From positions 1 through 32,086 of the forward strand of contig CALWVF010000039.1 of the NCBI GenBank assembly GCA_944384925.1: DNA of 32,086 nt. The letters run 5' to 3'. Both the position numbers and the translations under genes were made by a program. The DNA is from an uncultured Clostridia bacterium. Its GTDB lineage: Bacteria; Bacillota; Clostridia; Oscillospirales; Acutalibacteraceae. The notes under the pieces are model-generated. The model was not told where the DNA came from, did no database searches, and worked only from the letters and a program-made list of their open reading frames with translations. Shown here piece after piece: positions 1 through 9,150 of the stretch. The first letter of the stretch is position 1; the number at the start of each line of letters is the position of its first letter.

Positions 1-281
1 TATTTTTATGCTGTTTTTTTGTAGATACTTGGAGTCAAATAAAGTATACTTTTTTTATAATTTACTACCTTATAATAAAAGCTTTTACTTTGCATAATTG
101 TATTTATTTGTTATATTTTCATAATAAAAACGTTTGTTTAATTGAAATTATACTACAAAATAAATATTTTTGCAATAGGTTTGTGCTATTTTGTAAAAAA
201 TACCGTAATGCAATTTCTTTAAATGTACATCTTGTATAAAAATTAAATATTTGTTATGAAATTATTGCCTATATAATACAA
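1..281. other. AT-rich intergenic stretch
   Basis: I see no convincing gene, RNA or strong repeat here. The stretch is very AT-rich and lies downstream of the leftward transporter operon. Whatever gene lies to the left is outside the window. Confidence 0.5.
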
Positions 282-318
282 TAAACCGAATAACACGTTT
301 AAAGTGCTATTCGGTTTA
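282..318 (-). terminator. Rho-independent terminator of the rubrerythrin/ABC operon
   Basis: An 11-bp perfect inverted repeat (TAAACCGAATA / TATTCGGTTTA) encloses a short loop just past the stop of the permease gene. On the minus strand it is followed by a moderately T-rich stretch, so it fits the end of the leftward operon. Confidence 0.7.
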
Positions 319-336
319 ATAAAGTCATCCCTAAAT

Positions 337-1524
337 TTACATACTTCTTAGTGCATCAATCGGATTCAACTTACTTGCCTTTCTAGCAGGTGCCCAACCA
401 AATATAATTCCAACACCTGCAGAGAAACCTACTCCCAGCAATATTGCTTTTAGAGAGAGTGCGAAAGTTGTTTCTAGCAACAGACTAACAGCCCAAGAAA
501 TTAATATTCCTAATCCAAGGCCTATTAATCCACCCATTAACGACAAGATAACAGATTCTATTATAAATTGAAGCTGTATCCTCATAGGTTCAGCGCCTAA
601 GGCTTTTCTAAGCCCAATCTCTGTAGTACGCTCTGTAACAGAAACAAGCATCATATTCATAATACCTATTCCACCAACAAGCAGAGCTATTGAAGCTATC
701 CCTCCAAGCATGTTAGACATCATACTGGTTACTGATGTTACTGTTTCTAAAAGGCTATCTAAATTAATTATAGTATAAGCATCTTCGTTTTGATTAAAAG
801 CTTGCTTTAATATCGATTCCGTTTCTTCGACTACTTCGTCTACTTTATTTGAATCTGATAACATTAATTCCAAAGAATTAATCGAATTAACTTCTGTCAT
901 TTTCATAGCTAAGTTATAAGGTATAATAATAGAGCCGTCTGAAGAGAGGCCAGACATCTGACTCGATAAACTAGAATCGTCTTCTTTCATTACCCCTATA
1001 ATTGTAAAAGAAATTCCATTTATTTTAATAACTTTATCAACAGCATCTTCAGCAATAAAAATCTTTTTCTCTAAATTTTCATCTATTACACAAACATAAT
1101 TACTATCTTTAATATCTAATATATTAATAGCTCGCCCTCTCTTAATTAAGCTTTTTTCACCTTCAAAGTAAATATTGTCTCTTCCTAAAACAGAGACATC
1201 TTCTGTTAATTCTCTATCTTTTACGATTGTTGCAGTAGTGTCTATCATCGGAGATACACTCGATACATACTCTATGTTAGATAAATCTTCGACATCCTTA
1301 TCTGTTAAGCCTTGTTTTAAGGTTGTCCCAACTGTATTAATAGTAATTTTTCCTGCACCAAGGCCATTAAATTCGTCTGTTATTTCCTTTGTAACTCCTT
1401 CAACTATTGTAATTAAAGCAATAATAGCAGTTACACCTATTATAATTCCTAAAGTAGTAAGGAAGGAACGCATTTTATTATATATAATATTTTGGCAAGA
1501 CATTTTAAAGCTTTCTCTAAACAT
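337..1524 (-). CDS. MacB/FtsX-type ABC transporter permease
   Basis: A 395-residue membrane protein with the MacB layout. One N-terminal membrane segment (about residues 21-43) is followed by a large extracytoplasmic MacB_PCD-like domain (about 45-265). A C-terminal FtsX domain then has three membrane segments (about 272-292, 320-350, 355-378), with the typical SVTERTTEIGLRKALGA segment after the second and a WAPARKASKLNPIDALR end. In this family the permease does not form an import channel. It uses ATP-driven movement to push substrates, such as peptides or antibiotics, outward with the adaptor. The gene overlaps the ATPase gene by 8 bases and is last in an operon with ATPase, adaptor and rubrerythrin. 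A GGAGG-type site precedes the ATG. The substrate is unknown. Confidence 0.9.
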   Translation of the reverse strand: MFRESFKMSCQNIIYNKMRSFLTTLGIIIGVTAIIALITIVEGVTKEITDEFNGLGAGKITINTVGTTLKQGLTDKDVEDLSNIEYVSSVSPMIDTTATIVKDRELTEDVSVLGRDNIYFEGEKSLIKRGRAINILDIKDSNYVCVIDENLEKKIFIAEDAVDKVIKINGISFTIIGVMKEDDSSLSSQMSGLSSDGSIIIPYNLAMKMTEVNSINSLELMLSDSNKVDEVVEETESILKQAFNQNEDAYTIINLDSLLETVTSVTSMMSNMLGGIASIALLVGGIGIMNMMLVSVTERTTEIGLRKALGAEPMRIQLQFIIESVILSLMGGLIGLGLGILISWAVSLLLETTFALSLKAILLGVGFSAGVGIIFGWAPARKASKLNPIDALRSM

Positions 1525-2209
1525 TATTCCTTCCCTCCTCTATAAGATTACCATCAAGAATTCTAACAATTCTATTTGCACTTTTTGCTATATTTTCATC
1601 ATGAGTAATCATGACTATAGTTCTACCTTCTTTATTCAACTCACAAAATAACTCGATAACCTGTCGGCCAGTTTTCTGATCTAAAGCACCTGTTGGTTCA
1701 TCTGCCAAAAGAATAGAAGGATTAGTAGACATAGCTCTTGCAATCGCAACCCTTTGTTGTTGACCTCCAGATAACTGATTTGGAAAACTTTTCAATTTTT
1801 CTCCTAGCCCAACACGATTTAACATTTCTTCAGCTCTTTTACGCCTTTCAGAATAACTTACACCCGCATAAATCATAGGTAATTCAACATTATCTATAGC
1901 TGTTAACCTAGGAAGCAGCTGAAAGGATTGAAAAACAAAACCTACTTCTTTGCTTCTTATATGTGCCAATTCAGTTTCAGTCAAATTAGAAATATCACAT
2001 CCAGAAAAGATATATTCTCCACTAGTTGGAACATCTAAACAACCTATAATATTCATAAGTGTAGATTTTCCAGAACCTGAAGGACCCAATATTGAAATAA
2101 ATTCGCCTTTATTTATTGTTAAGCTTATATTTTTTAATACTACTTGTTCTTCTTCCCCTATTTTATAAGACTTAACAATATTTTTCATGGAAAGAATTTC
2201 GTTTTGCAT
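1517..2209 (-). CDS. MacB/LolD-type ABC transporter ATP-binding protein
   Basis: A 230-residue ABC ATPase. Walker A GPSGSGKST is near residue 42, the Q-loop lies in VFQSFQLLPRL, the signature is LSGGQQQRVAIARA, Walker B is ILLADEPTGALD and the switch histidine is in MITHDE. The LLADEPTGALD form and the full length match the LolD/MacB/FtsE group that powers FtsX-type permeases. It is coupled to the downstream permease by an 8-base overlap and follows the adaptor by 11 bases. A strong GGGGGGAGG site precedes the ATG. It should act on the cytoplasmic face as a dimer. The family is certain; the exported substrate is not. Confidence 0.93.
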   Translation of the reverse strand: MQNEILSMKNIVKSYKIGEEEQVVLKNISLTINKGEFISILGPSGSGKSTLMNIIGCLDVPTSGEYIFSGCDISNLTETELAHIRSKEVGFVFQSFQLLPRLTAIDNVELPMIYAGVSYSERRKRAEEMLNRVGLGEKLKSFPNQLSGGQQQRVAIARAMSTNPSILLADEPTGALDQKTGRQVIELFCELNKEGRTIVMITHDENIAKSANRIVRILDGNLIEEGRNNV

Positions 2210-2220
2210 ATTCCTCCCCC

Positions 2221-3069
2221 CTAATCTAATGTAGTTGTCGATGATGAAGTATTAGGTATTATTACAATATCATTCTCTGCTAAGCCTTCAGTTACTTCTA
2301 CAATTGTACCATTATTTATTCCAACTTTTATTTCTCGTTTTTCTTGCACTCCATTATTTTTAATATATACATATGGATTATTATAACTGTCAAACCTTAA
2401 TGCTTTATTTGGTATAGTTACAACATTAGAAGCACTAGATACTAATATTTTTGCTTCAGCAGACATACCTACTCTTAATTCACTGTTTTTATCTAAATCA
2501 ACAGTCGCGGTAAAGTATGTCACACTTCCAACCTTCTTTGCTTCTTTGGAAACTTTCGACACTTTACCGTTAAATTCTTTATTAAGTGAATTTACATAAA
2601 TTTTTACTTCTTTTCCAACCTCTAAAGATGCAATGTCATATTCATCTACATTCACTACAAGCCTTAAATTATCATAATCAGTAATTGTTGTCAGCTGTGT
2701 TCCTGCTTGGCATATTTCATCCTCATTAACAAGTATCTCTCCAACTTCTCCATCAATGTCTGCAGTTATTTCTCCCCCGAGACTATCTTTAAATAAAACA
2801 TCACCCTTTTTTACAATATCTCCTTCTTTAACCTTAATGCTATTTATTTGTAAAAGTGTACTTGCAAAAACATCTTGCCTACTTCTTGACTCAATATTTC
2901 CTGTAAAACTATTATATTTACTAATATCCTGTACTTTGACAGTTTCTTCTATATAATCAGCATCCTTAGATTTAGAATGATTTGCATATAAGGCTATAGC
3001 AATAATGATTAAAACTATTACTGCGCTTATGATAATATATTTTTTCTTTCCTGATTTTTTAACGTTCAA
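2221..3069 (-). CDS. MacA-like membrane fusion/adaptor protein (HlyD family)
   Basis: A 282-residue adaptor with a basic N-terminus and one membrane anchor (about residues 11-29). A lipoyl-like half-motif (VKEGDIVKKGDVLF) leads directly into its partner half (IDGEVGEILVNEDEICQAG), followed by a beta-barrel region and a C-terminal membrane-proximal domain. There is no long coiled-coil hairpin between the lipoyl halves. This fits a Gram-positive adaptor that need not reach an outer-membrane channel. The start is TTG with a GGGGG site upstream. It lies between rubrerythrin and the ATPase gene and should work with the ATPase and permease as a tripartite exporter. Confidence 0.85.
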   Translation of the reverse strand: MNVKKSGKKKYIIISAVIVLIIIAIALYANHSKSKDADYIEETVKVQDISKYNSFTGNIESRSRQDVFASTLLQINSIKVKEGDIVKKGDVLFKDSLGGEITADIDGEVGEILVNEDEICQAGTQLTTITDYDNLRLVVNVDEYDIASLEVGKEVKIYVNSLNKEFNGKVSKVSKEAKKVGSVTYFTATVDLDKNSELRVGMSAEAKILVSSASNVVTIPNKALRFDSYNNPYVYIKNNGVQEKREIKVGINNGTIVEVTEGLAENDIVIIPNTSSSTTTLD

Positions 3070-3088
3070 TTAAATTACCCCCTATATA

Positions 3089-3622
3089 TTAATAGTTTTC
3101 TGAACTAATTTCAAAATATGATTTTGGATGACTACATACTGGGCATACATCCGGGGCCTCTGTTCCTACATGTATATGTCCACAATTGGTACATTTCCAA
3201 ACCATAACTTTGTCTCTTTTAAATACTAAACCATTTTTAATATTTTCTAGCAACTTCAAATACCTTTCTTCATGTTCTTTTTCTATTTTTGCAACAGATT
3301 CAAAGAGTTCTGCTATTTCATCAAATCCTTCCTCCCGAGCCTCTTTTGAAAATTTAGCATACATATCTGTCCATTCATAATTTTCTCCTTTAGCAGCAGA
3401 TATGAGATTTTCTTCTGTTGTTCCTATTCCCTCTAGTAATTTAAACCAAATTTTTGCATGTTCCTTTTCATTATTAGCTGTTTCTTCAAATAAGCTTGCA
3501 ATTTGATTATACCCTTCTTTCTTTGCTTTTGAAGCAAAATATGTGTATTTATTTCTTGCTTGGGATTCTCCTGAAAACGCTGTTAATAAATTAGCCTCTG
3601 TTTTTGTTCCTCTAATATCCAT
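3089..3622 (-). CDS. rbr: Rubrerythrin
   Basis: A 177-residue rubrerythrin of normal length. The N-terminal four-helix di-iron domain supplies Glu/His ligands in [20 protein letters not shown] and [14 protein letters not shown]. The C-terminal rubredoxin-like domain holds an [Fe(SCys)4] site in [10 protein letters not shown]...CPVC (about residues 139-163). Known family members reduce hydrogen peroxide in anaerobes using electrons from rubredoxin or NAD(P)H-linked carriers. It is the first gene of the leftward operon, 20 bases ahead of the MacA-like gene and behind a good promoter at 3664-3692. Co-transcription with an efflux system is the unusual part. Confidence 0.95.
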   Translation of the reverse strand: MDIRGTKTEANLLTAFSGESQARNKYTYFASKAKKEGYNQIASLFEETANNEKEHAKIWFKLLEGIGTTEENLISAAKGENYEWTDMYAKFSKEAREEGFDEIAELFESVAKIEKEHEERYLKLLENIKNGLVFKRDKVMVWKCTNCGHIHVGTEAPDVCPVCSHPKSYFEISSENY

Positions 3623-3663
3623 ACGAACATATCCTTTCTAATACGAAAATTAAAATTTATTCT

Positions 3664-3692
3664 ATTTTAACATTTATTTTGTTAAATGTCAA
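3664..3692 (-). promoter_or_regulatory. sigma-A promoter of the rubrerythrin operon
   Basis: On the minus strand TTGACA (3692-3687) is followed after 17 bases by TAAAAT (3669-3664), about 40 bases before the rubrerythrin start. I did not find a convincing PerR box, but the region is AT-rich enough to hide a degenerate one. Confidence 0.75.
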
Positions 3693-3856
3693 CTATATAT
3701 TGTTCATAAAAAGGTTTAATTTGATATAAAATCAATAATCAAATTTATTAAATATGTAAGCTTTCACTAATGTAAAATCACAATATTTTTTATATTATAA
3801 CATAGTTCACATAGTTCATTTTTATTGTGTAAAATATGTACTTTTTCGACTATACA

Positions 3857-3865
3857 TGTTATAAT
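3857..3865 (+). promoter_or_regulatory. Extended -10 promoter for the metK leader
   Basis: TGTTATAAT is an extended -10 element with a perfect TATAAT at 3860-3865. The -35 region is weak, which extended -10 promoters tolerate. Transcription would start near 3872, shortly before the first helix of the SAM riboswitch. Confidence 0.55.
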
Positions 3866-3889
3866 TATCACAATAAGTGAATATTTAAT

Positions 3890-3985
3890 CCTTATCAAGA
3901 GTGACCAAGAGAGCAGATCCTATGACGTACGGCAACCAGCTTTTTAGCAAGGTGCTAACTTTTAAAGATTTCCCGACAGATGAGG
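3890..3985 (+). ncRNA. SAM-I (S-box) riboswitch
   Basis: The leader has S-box hallmarks in the right order: CTTATCAAGAG, a GATC-type second helix, ATGA, CGGCAACC, and AAGGTGCTAA. The outer helix P1 closes perfectly with CCTTATC (3890-3896) against GATGAGG (3979-3985, one G-U pair). It precedes metK, the classic S-box target. Binding of SAM should lower metK expression. An imperfect terminator follows at 3995-4030. Confidence 0.93.
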
Positions 3986-3994
3986 TCCTTAACT

Positions 3995-4030
3995 CCTAGA
4001 TTTTTGCGGAATATCAAGGTTTATTTTTTA
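3995..4030 (+). terminator. Possible expression-platform terminator of the SAM riboswitch
   Basis: CCT-A-GAT-T-TT pairs with AA-T-ATC-A-AGG around a TGCGG loop, with two symmetric mismatches. The run TTTATTTTTT follows. The stem is weak for a terminator, and I could not draw a clear antiterminator with the P1 strand, so the mechanism of control is uncertain. Confidence 0.4.
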
Positions 4031-4106
4031 ATATACCCTTAAATACCTTTTTACAAACCAGGATTAAATATTTTTCAATTTTATATTATATTGGAGGATA
4101 TTATTC

Positions 4107-5288
4107 ATGTCAAAATACTTTTTTACATCTGAATCAGTCACTGAAGGGCATCCTGACAAAATTTGTGATCAAATATCTGATGCCATTTTAGACGAGATAA
4201 TTCAAAATGATCCAGAGGCCCATGTTGCCTGTGAAGTCAGCTGCACCACAGGACTTATACATATTATGGGAGAAATCTCTACTAATTGCTATGTAGATAT
4301 GTCATCAATTGCACGTCAAGTGGTTAATTCCATAGGTTACGACAATCCCCAAGCCGGATTTGATGGAAATACCTGCGCTGTTATAACATCAATAGATTCT
4401 CAATCTCCCGATATTGCCATGGGTGTTAACAAAGCTCTAGAATTAAAAGAAGGCAATACAGACGACAATAACCAAATAGGCGCCGGTGATCAGGGAATGA
4501 TGTTTGGATATGCATGTAATGAGACCCCTGAATTAATGCCTTTAGCAATATCTTTGTCTCATCGACTTGCAAAACGACTCTCCTTGGTGAGAAAAAATGG
4601 TATTCTAAAATATTTAAGACCAGATGGTAAAACACAGGTTACAATAGAGTACGATGGAAATAAACCAGTAAGAGTTGAAGCTATTGTTATATCTGCTCAA
4701 CATGAAGAAAATATTTCTTTAGAAAAAATAAAAAAAGATATAAAGGAACATGTAATAGAGGTTGTTGTTCCCAAAGAATTGATCGATGATAATACAAAAA
4801 TATTTGTTAACCCAACCGGCAGATTTGTTATAGGCGGACCAGTTGGCGATAGCGGTTTAACTGGAAGAAAAATCATTGTTGACACCTATGGAGGATATGC
4901 ACGTCATGGCGGCGGTGCATTTTCCGGCAAAGATCCAACTAAGGTCGATCGTTCTGCAGCATATGCTGCAAGATATGTTGCTAAAAATATTGTAGCGTCA
5001 AATTTAGCAGAAAAGTGCGAAGTTCAAATAGCATATGCCATAGGTGTAGCTCAACCAGTTTCTATAATGGTAAATAGCTTCGGAACTTCATCTATTAGTG
5101 ATGAAAAGCTAACTGAAGCTGTAAAAAAAGTATTTGATTTAAGGCCATCTTCTATTATAAAAACCCTTGACCTTAGAAAGCCAATATATCGCCATCTTGC
5201 AGCATATGGACATATGGGTAGAGAAGATTTAAATGTTCCATGGGAAAAAATAGATATGGTAGAGCAGTTGAAAAAAGCTATACAATAA
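4107..5288 (+). CDS. metK: S-adenosylmethionine synthetase
   Basis: A 393-residue methionine adenosyltransferase of full length. It makes S-adenosylmethionine from methionine and ATP. Signature stretches are [18 protein letters not shown] (residue 15 on), the hexapeptide-type loop [12 protein letters not shown], the P-loop-like [14 protein letters not shown] and [19 protein letters not shown]. It functions as a cytoplasmic tetramer. A GGAGG site lies 9 bases before the ATG. The S-box leader makes it a feedback-controlled gene, and a terminator follows at 5312. Confidence 0.98.
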   Translation: MSKYFFTSESVTEGHPDKICDQISDAILDEIIQNDPEAHVACEVSCTTGLIHIMGEISTNCYVDMSSIARQVVNSIGYDNPQAGFDGNTCAVITSIDSQSPDIAMGVNKALELKEGNTDDNNQIGAGDQGMMFGYACNETPELMPLAISLSHRLAKRLSLVRKNGILKYLRPDGKTQVTIEYDGNKPVRVEAIVISAQHEENISLEKIKKDIKEHVIEVVVPKELIDDNTKIFVNPTGRFVIGGPVGDSGLTGRKIIVDTYGGYARHGGGAFSGKDPTKVDRSAAYAARYVAKNIVASNLAEKCEVQIAYAIGVAQPVSIMVNSFGTSSISDEKLTEAVKKVFDLRPSSIIKTLDLRKPIYRHLAAYGHMGREDLNVPWEKIDMVEQLKKAIQ

Positions 5289-5311
5289 TTATATTAATAA
5301 TTACTAATATA

Positions 5312-5350
5312 TACCCTAGTTAGATGTAATATTTAATTAGGGTAAACATT
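5312..5350 (+). terminator. Terminator after metK
   Basis: ACCCTAGTTA pairs with TAATTAGGGT (one G-U pair) around an 11-base loop. It is followed by a short T-rich stretch. The tail is not a clean T-run, so efficiency is uncertain. Confidence 0.55.
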
Positions 5351-5379
5351 TTAATTAAATTTATCTTAGATATTAAAGA

Positions 5380-5407
5380 TTGACATTTTATGTCTTTGTA
5401 GTAGAAT
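5380..5407 (+). promoter_or_regulatory. sigma-A promoter of htpG
   Basis: TTGACA (5380-5385) and TAGAAT (5402-5407) are separated by 16 bases and lie about 50 bases before the htpG start. I see no CIRCE element (TTAGCACTC inverted repeat) nearby, so HrcA control is not indicated. Confidence 0.7.
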
Positions 5408-5458
5408 AAAATAAGAATATCAAACTTATGTAAATTCTATAATTTTGGGGGTCTTTGA

Positions 5459-7294
5459 ATGAAACGTGAAGGTAAAATTAAGGTACATTCAGAAAATATG
5501 TTTCCAATTATTAAAAAATGGTTATATTCCAACAAAGATATTTTTATTAGAGAAATTATCTCTAATTCATGTGATGCAATTAAAAAATTAGAAAAACTTA
5601 TTGATATTGGAGAAGCACAAATAGGTAATTATCTACCTGGAATCGATGTATTTATTGATAAGGAAAAACAAACAATATCAGTTAGTGATAATGGATTAGG
5701 AATGACAGAAGACGAAGTTGAAAAATATATATCACAAATTGCTTTTTCAGGTGCCGAGGAATTTTTAAACAAATACAAAGATAAATTAGACTCAGGTGCA
5801 GAAACAATAGGACACTTTGGTTTAGGATTCTACTCTGCATACATGGTATCAAATTTGGTAGAGATAGATACTCTTTCTTATAAACCCGGAGCAAAACCTA
5901 TACACTGGGAATCCGATGGAAGTTCGACTTATACAATTTCAGAAGGAAGTAAAGACTCTGTTGGAACTACTATAACCCTGCATATTAATAGCAATGAAGA
6001 GGAATTCTTAAATAAAGAACATTTGTATGATATAATTAAGAAATATTGTTACTTCATGCCATATGAAATATATATAGAATCCGATGATGATATAAAAAAG
6101 GAACTGTCAAACGAGCAAACTACAGAACAACCAAAACCTATTAATAATACACATCCGCTATGGTTGAAATTACCAAAAGATTGTACAAATGAAGAATATG
6201 AAAACTTTTACAGAGAAACTTTTATGGATCCTCTACCCCCTTTATTTTGGATTCATTTAAACGTTGATTATCCATTTAATTTAAAAGGTATTTTATATTT
6301 TCCAAAGCAAAAAAATACATTAGATATAAATAAGGGACAAGTTAAGCTCTTTTGTAATCAAGTCTATATTGCAGACAACATTCAAGAAGTAATCCCTGAA
6401 TTTTTAATGCTTTTAAAAGGTACCATAGATTGCTCCGATCTACCCCTAAATGTTTCAAGAAGTTCTTTGCAAAACGATGGCGATGTTAGGAAAATATCAA
6501 ATCACATAACAAAAAAAGTTGCAGATAAATTAATATCTATCTTTAATAACGATAGAGCACAATTTGAATCATATTGGGATGATATATCTCCATTTATTGA
6601 ATATGGGTGCATGAATAATGAAAAGTTTTATGATAAAGTGAAAAATATTATCTTACACAAAACCATAAATAACGAGTATTTAACATTAAATGAATTTATT
6701 GAAAAAAACGGTAAAGAAATCTTCTATGTTACAGACATTGATAGTCAATCTCAATATATAAAATTATTTAAGGAAAATAACCTTGATGCGCTAATACTTA
6801 GCAGTATAATAGATAATCACTTTATAGATTTTCTTGAATATAATATAAAAGATATCAGGTTAAAACGAATCGACTCCGATATAAGTAACAGCTTAAAAGG
6901 CAACAACGAACTAAGCAATAGTAAAGACATATTAGATAGATTTAAGTCATTTGTTAATGTAGAAAACTTATTAGTTGAAATCCAACCTTTAAAAACTAGT
7001 CAATTACCTGCTATGATACTCTTATCTGAAGAGGAAATACGGCTTAAAGAGGCCAAGCTCTTATATGGAGATATATTCCCAGAAATAGAACAACCGATAA
7101 CTACAAAAATAGTTTTAAATTCTGAAAGTGATATTATTAGGGCTATTCCAAATCTTCCTGATGATAAATGTAAAATTTTATGCAATAATATATATAATAT
7201 GGCAATGATATCGCATAAACCTCTTTCTTCTGATGAACTTACCGAATTTATAAATCAAAACACAGAATTATTAAAAGTTTTTGTTCATCAATAG
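5459..7294 (+). CDS. htpG: Molecular chaperone HtpG (Hsp90 family)
   Basis: A 611-residue Hsp90-type chaperone. The N-terminal GHKL ATPase domain has REIISNSCDAIKKL (ATP-binding Asn and catalytic Glu region), SDNGLGMTEDEV and the lid motif GHFGLGFYSAYMV. The middle domain carries NVSRSSLQND with the conserved Arg that contacts ATP. The C-terminal dimerisation domain is present but diverges from enterobacterial HtpG, and total length is slightly shorter than the 620-630 residues common there. The ATG is preceded by GGGGG. The gene has its own promoter and terminator, so it is transcribed alone. Clients are unknown. Confidence 0.93.
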   Translation: MKREGKIKVHSENMFPIIKKWLYSNKDIFIREIISNSCDAIKKLEKLIDIGEAQIGNYLPGIDVFIDKEKQTISVSDNGLGMTEDEVEKYISQIAFSGAEEFLNKYKDKLDSGAETIGHFGLGFYSAYMVSNLVEIDTLSYKPGAKPIHWESDGSSTYTISEGSKDSVGTTITLHINSNEEEFLNKEHLYDIIKKYCYFMPYEIYIESDDDIKKELSNEQTTEQPKPINNTHPLWLKLPKDCTNEEYENFYRETFMDPLPPLFWIHLNVDYPFNLKGILYFPKQKNTLDINKGQVKLFCNQVYIADNIQEVIPEFLMLLKGTIDCSDLPLNVSRSSLQNDGDVRKISNHITKKVADKLISIFNNDRAQFESYWDDISPFIEYGCMNNEKFYDKVKNIILHKTINNEYLTLNEFIEKNGKEIFYVTDIDSQSQYIKLFKENNLDALILSSIIDNHFIDFLEYNIKDIRLKRIDSDISNSLKGNNELSNSKDILDRFKSFVNVENLLVEIQPLKTSQLPAMILLSEEEIRLKEAKLLYGDIFPEIEQPITTKIVLNSESDIIRAIPNLPDDKCKILCNNIYNMAMISHKPLSSDELTEFINQNTELLKVFVHQ

Positions 7295-7303
7295 AAACAA
7301 TTT

Positions 7304-7350
7304 AAAGTCCAAGTGGTAAAATAGATTACTATTTGGACTTTTATTTTACT
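7304..7350. terminator. Terminator between htpG and the convergent importer operon
   Basis: AAAGTCCAAGTGGTA pairs with TACTATTTGGACTTT as a 15-bp stem with two G-U pairs. The tail TTATTTTA follows on the plus strand. It ends htpG and, because the other operon converges on it, may also serve the minus strand. Confidence 0.75.
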
Positions 7351-7385
7351 AAATAAAGTTATATAAAATACTTAAAATCACATTT

Positions 7386-8144
7386 TTAATTTAATCCCAT
7401 ACAAATATTATCATTTTTTATTATCGATAAAATTTCTCTCTTTATTTCTACTAAATCATTAGTCAACATAAATTGTTCTGTTTTACTGGTTAAAGGTAAA
7501 TCTATTCTTTTCATAATTTGACCCGGTCTACCCGAAATAATATATATCACATCAGAAAGAAATATAGCCTCCTCAATATCGTGAGTTATAATTATAGAAG
7601 AAATAATATTTTTTCTACTCACATCTAAATACCATTCATACATAGACAATTTTGATATGCTATCTAAATTACTAAAAGGCTCATCAAGCAATAAAATTGA
7701 TTTAGAAAAAAGATATGTTCTTAATAATGCCGTGCGCTGAACCATACCCCCAGAAACCTCTTTAGGATATTTATTTTCACAACCATTTAAGCCAAATTGT
7801 TTAAAGTAAGGAATTGCAATCTTTTTTGCTTCAGATTTACTGTACCCTTTTATCCTTAAGGGAAGTATCACATTATCTAATATACTTTTATTATATAATA
7901 GTAAATCCTTTTGAAACATATATCCAACTTTTCCTGTTAACCCAGTTATATCTTCTCCATCCAAAAATACATTTCCACTATCAGGATATTCAATTCCAGA
8001 AATTATATTAAATAAGGTTGTTTTTCCTATGCCACTAGAACCAATAATAGATATTATTTGATTGGTTTTTAGATCAATAGATATATTTCTTAGTACATCA
8101 ATATTATTATAAGATTTACTTACATTTTTAACTTGCAAATACAT
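7386..8144 (-). CDS. ABC transporter ATP-binding protein, ThiZ/SsuB-like
   Basis: An ABC ATPase of about 252 residues counted from MYLQVKNVSKSYNN. Walker A is GSSGIGKTT, the signature is VSGGMVQRTALLRT, Walker B is ILLLDEPF and the switch histidine is in IITHDIEEAI. Sequence type and operon place it in the nitrate/sulfonate/taurine/thiamine-pyrimidine importer group. An in-frame ATG exists at 8165, but the GGGGG ribosome site lies after it and only 6-7 bases before the ATG at 8144, so the shorter form is preferred. This also removes the overlap with the preceding gene. It is last of three genes and powers import with the permease and binding lipoprotein. Confidence 0.88.
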   Translation of the reverse strand: MYLQVKNVSKSYNNIDVLRNISIDLKTNQIISIIGSSGIGKTTLFNIISGIEYPDSGNVFLDGEDITGLTGKVGYMFQKDLLLYNKSILDNVILPLRIKGYSKSEAKKIAIPYFKQFGLNGCENKYPKEVSGGMVQRTALLRTYLFSKSILLLDEPFSNLDSISKLSMYEWYLDVSRKNIISSIIITHDIEEAIFLSDVIYIISGRPGQIMKRIDLPLTSKTEQFMLTNDLVEIKREILSIIKNDNICMGLN

Positions 8145-8158
8145 ATAAGACCCCCAAC

Positions 8159-9145
8159 TCAACAAATAGACTCTAATAAATAGCTGTTATTCATGCATAT
8201 ATTATTTTTTAATTTATTTCTTATAATTCCATTTTTATACAACCACAAGTTAAAATTATTCCATCTATTTTCATCTATTAATCCCCAATGTGCAGCATCG
8301 TCTATATATTTCTTAGAAATCCATTTTTGACTTTCTAAAACCAATTCTCTGTTAAAATTACATTCCTCAGACATCAATATTTCAGCCGATTCTTCTGGAT
8401 TATTAGCTGCATATTCGTATCCTTTAGAAATAGCCCTTAAAAATCGCTTCACTGTTTGTGGATATTTATTAAGGTATTCATTATTTGCTATGATTAACGG
8501 ACTATAACAGTCTAAATCGCAGTCTATGTCAGCAAATGGTATAAAATCTGCATCTAACTTTAATTTTGCAGATATACCATCCCAGCCATAATACGCAGTA
8601 GTTGCATAAACATTGGTGTTCAAAGACGTAATAATATCATTCAATGTTCCTTCTATTATATTAACTTTTTTAAAATCTCCTCCATCTTTTTTCACTGCAT
8701 ATTCTAATATCTTCTGCTCTACAGGAGAACCCCAAGATAAATACGACTTGCCTTGTAAATTTTTAAAATCACTTAAGTCATTATGTCTCGAAAATAAAAT
8801 ACCTGATGTATTATGTTGCATAATTGATGCAACCGCTGTTACTGGCAAAGGTGTATTTGAGCTTGCAGCAAAAATTAACGACTCTTGAAAACCAATACAA
8901 AAATCCCCTCTACCTGAAGCAACTAATACCATTGAACTGTCTTCAGGAGGCAAATATATTTTTACATCCAAATTTTCTGCTTCAAAATACCCCTTTGTCT
9001 TAGCAACATAAATACCTGTATGATTAGTATTTGGAACCCAATCTAATACCAAATCAATATGCTCATTATTTAAATTATTAGTACAACTGCATGAACATAG
9101 CAGCATTGTAGAAATAATTACCATATACAAAAGTAATTTCTTAAT
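8159..9145 (-). CDS. ThiY-like substrate-binding lipoprotein (thiamine-pyrimidine/NMT1 family)
   Basis: A periplasmic-binding-type protein anchored as a lipoprotein. The motif DWVPNTNHTGIYVAKTKGYF is characteristic of ThiY/NMT1-type proteins that bind the pyrimidine part of thiamine, such as N-formyl-aminomethylpyrimidine. The first conventional start is TTG at 9130. It lies 24 bases from the GGAG site and would cut the basic region off the signal peptide. Reading from ATT at 9145, 9 bases after GGAG, gives a complete lipoprotein signal: KKLLLY, a hydrophobic core and a Cys-rich lipobox (LLCSC). I therefore place the start at ATT. Ligand assignment is by family only. The downstream ATPase and upstream permease complete the importer. 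Confidence 0.82.
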   Translation of the reverse strand: MKKLLLYMVIISTMLLCSCSCTNNLNNEHIDLVLDWVPNTNHTGIYVAKTKGYFEAENLDVKIYLPPEDSSMVLVASGRGDFCIGFQESLIFAASSNTPLPVTAVASIMQHNTSGILFSRHNDLSDFKNLQGKSYLSWGSPVEQKILEYAVKKDGGDFKKVNIIEGTLNDIITSLNTNVYATTAYYGWDGISAKLKLDADFIPFADIDCDLDCYSPLIIANNEYLNKYPQTVKRFLRAISKGYEYAANNPEESAEILMSEECNFNRELVLESQKWISKKYIDDAAHWGLIDENRWNNFNLWLYKNGIIRNKLKNNICMNNSYLLESIC

Positions 9146-9150
9146 ATTAA

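Noticed and set aside
3801..3820. Short direct repeat CATAGTTCA in the region before metK
   Set aside because: Only two 9-base copies in AT-rich DNA, with no known match; not enough for a regulatory call.
8145..8165. Extra N-terminal residues (MLSWGSY) of the importer ATPase
   Set aside because: The GGGGG ribosome site lies within this stretch and serves the ATG at 8144.
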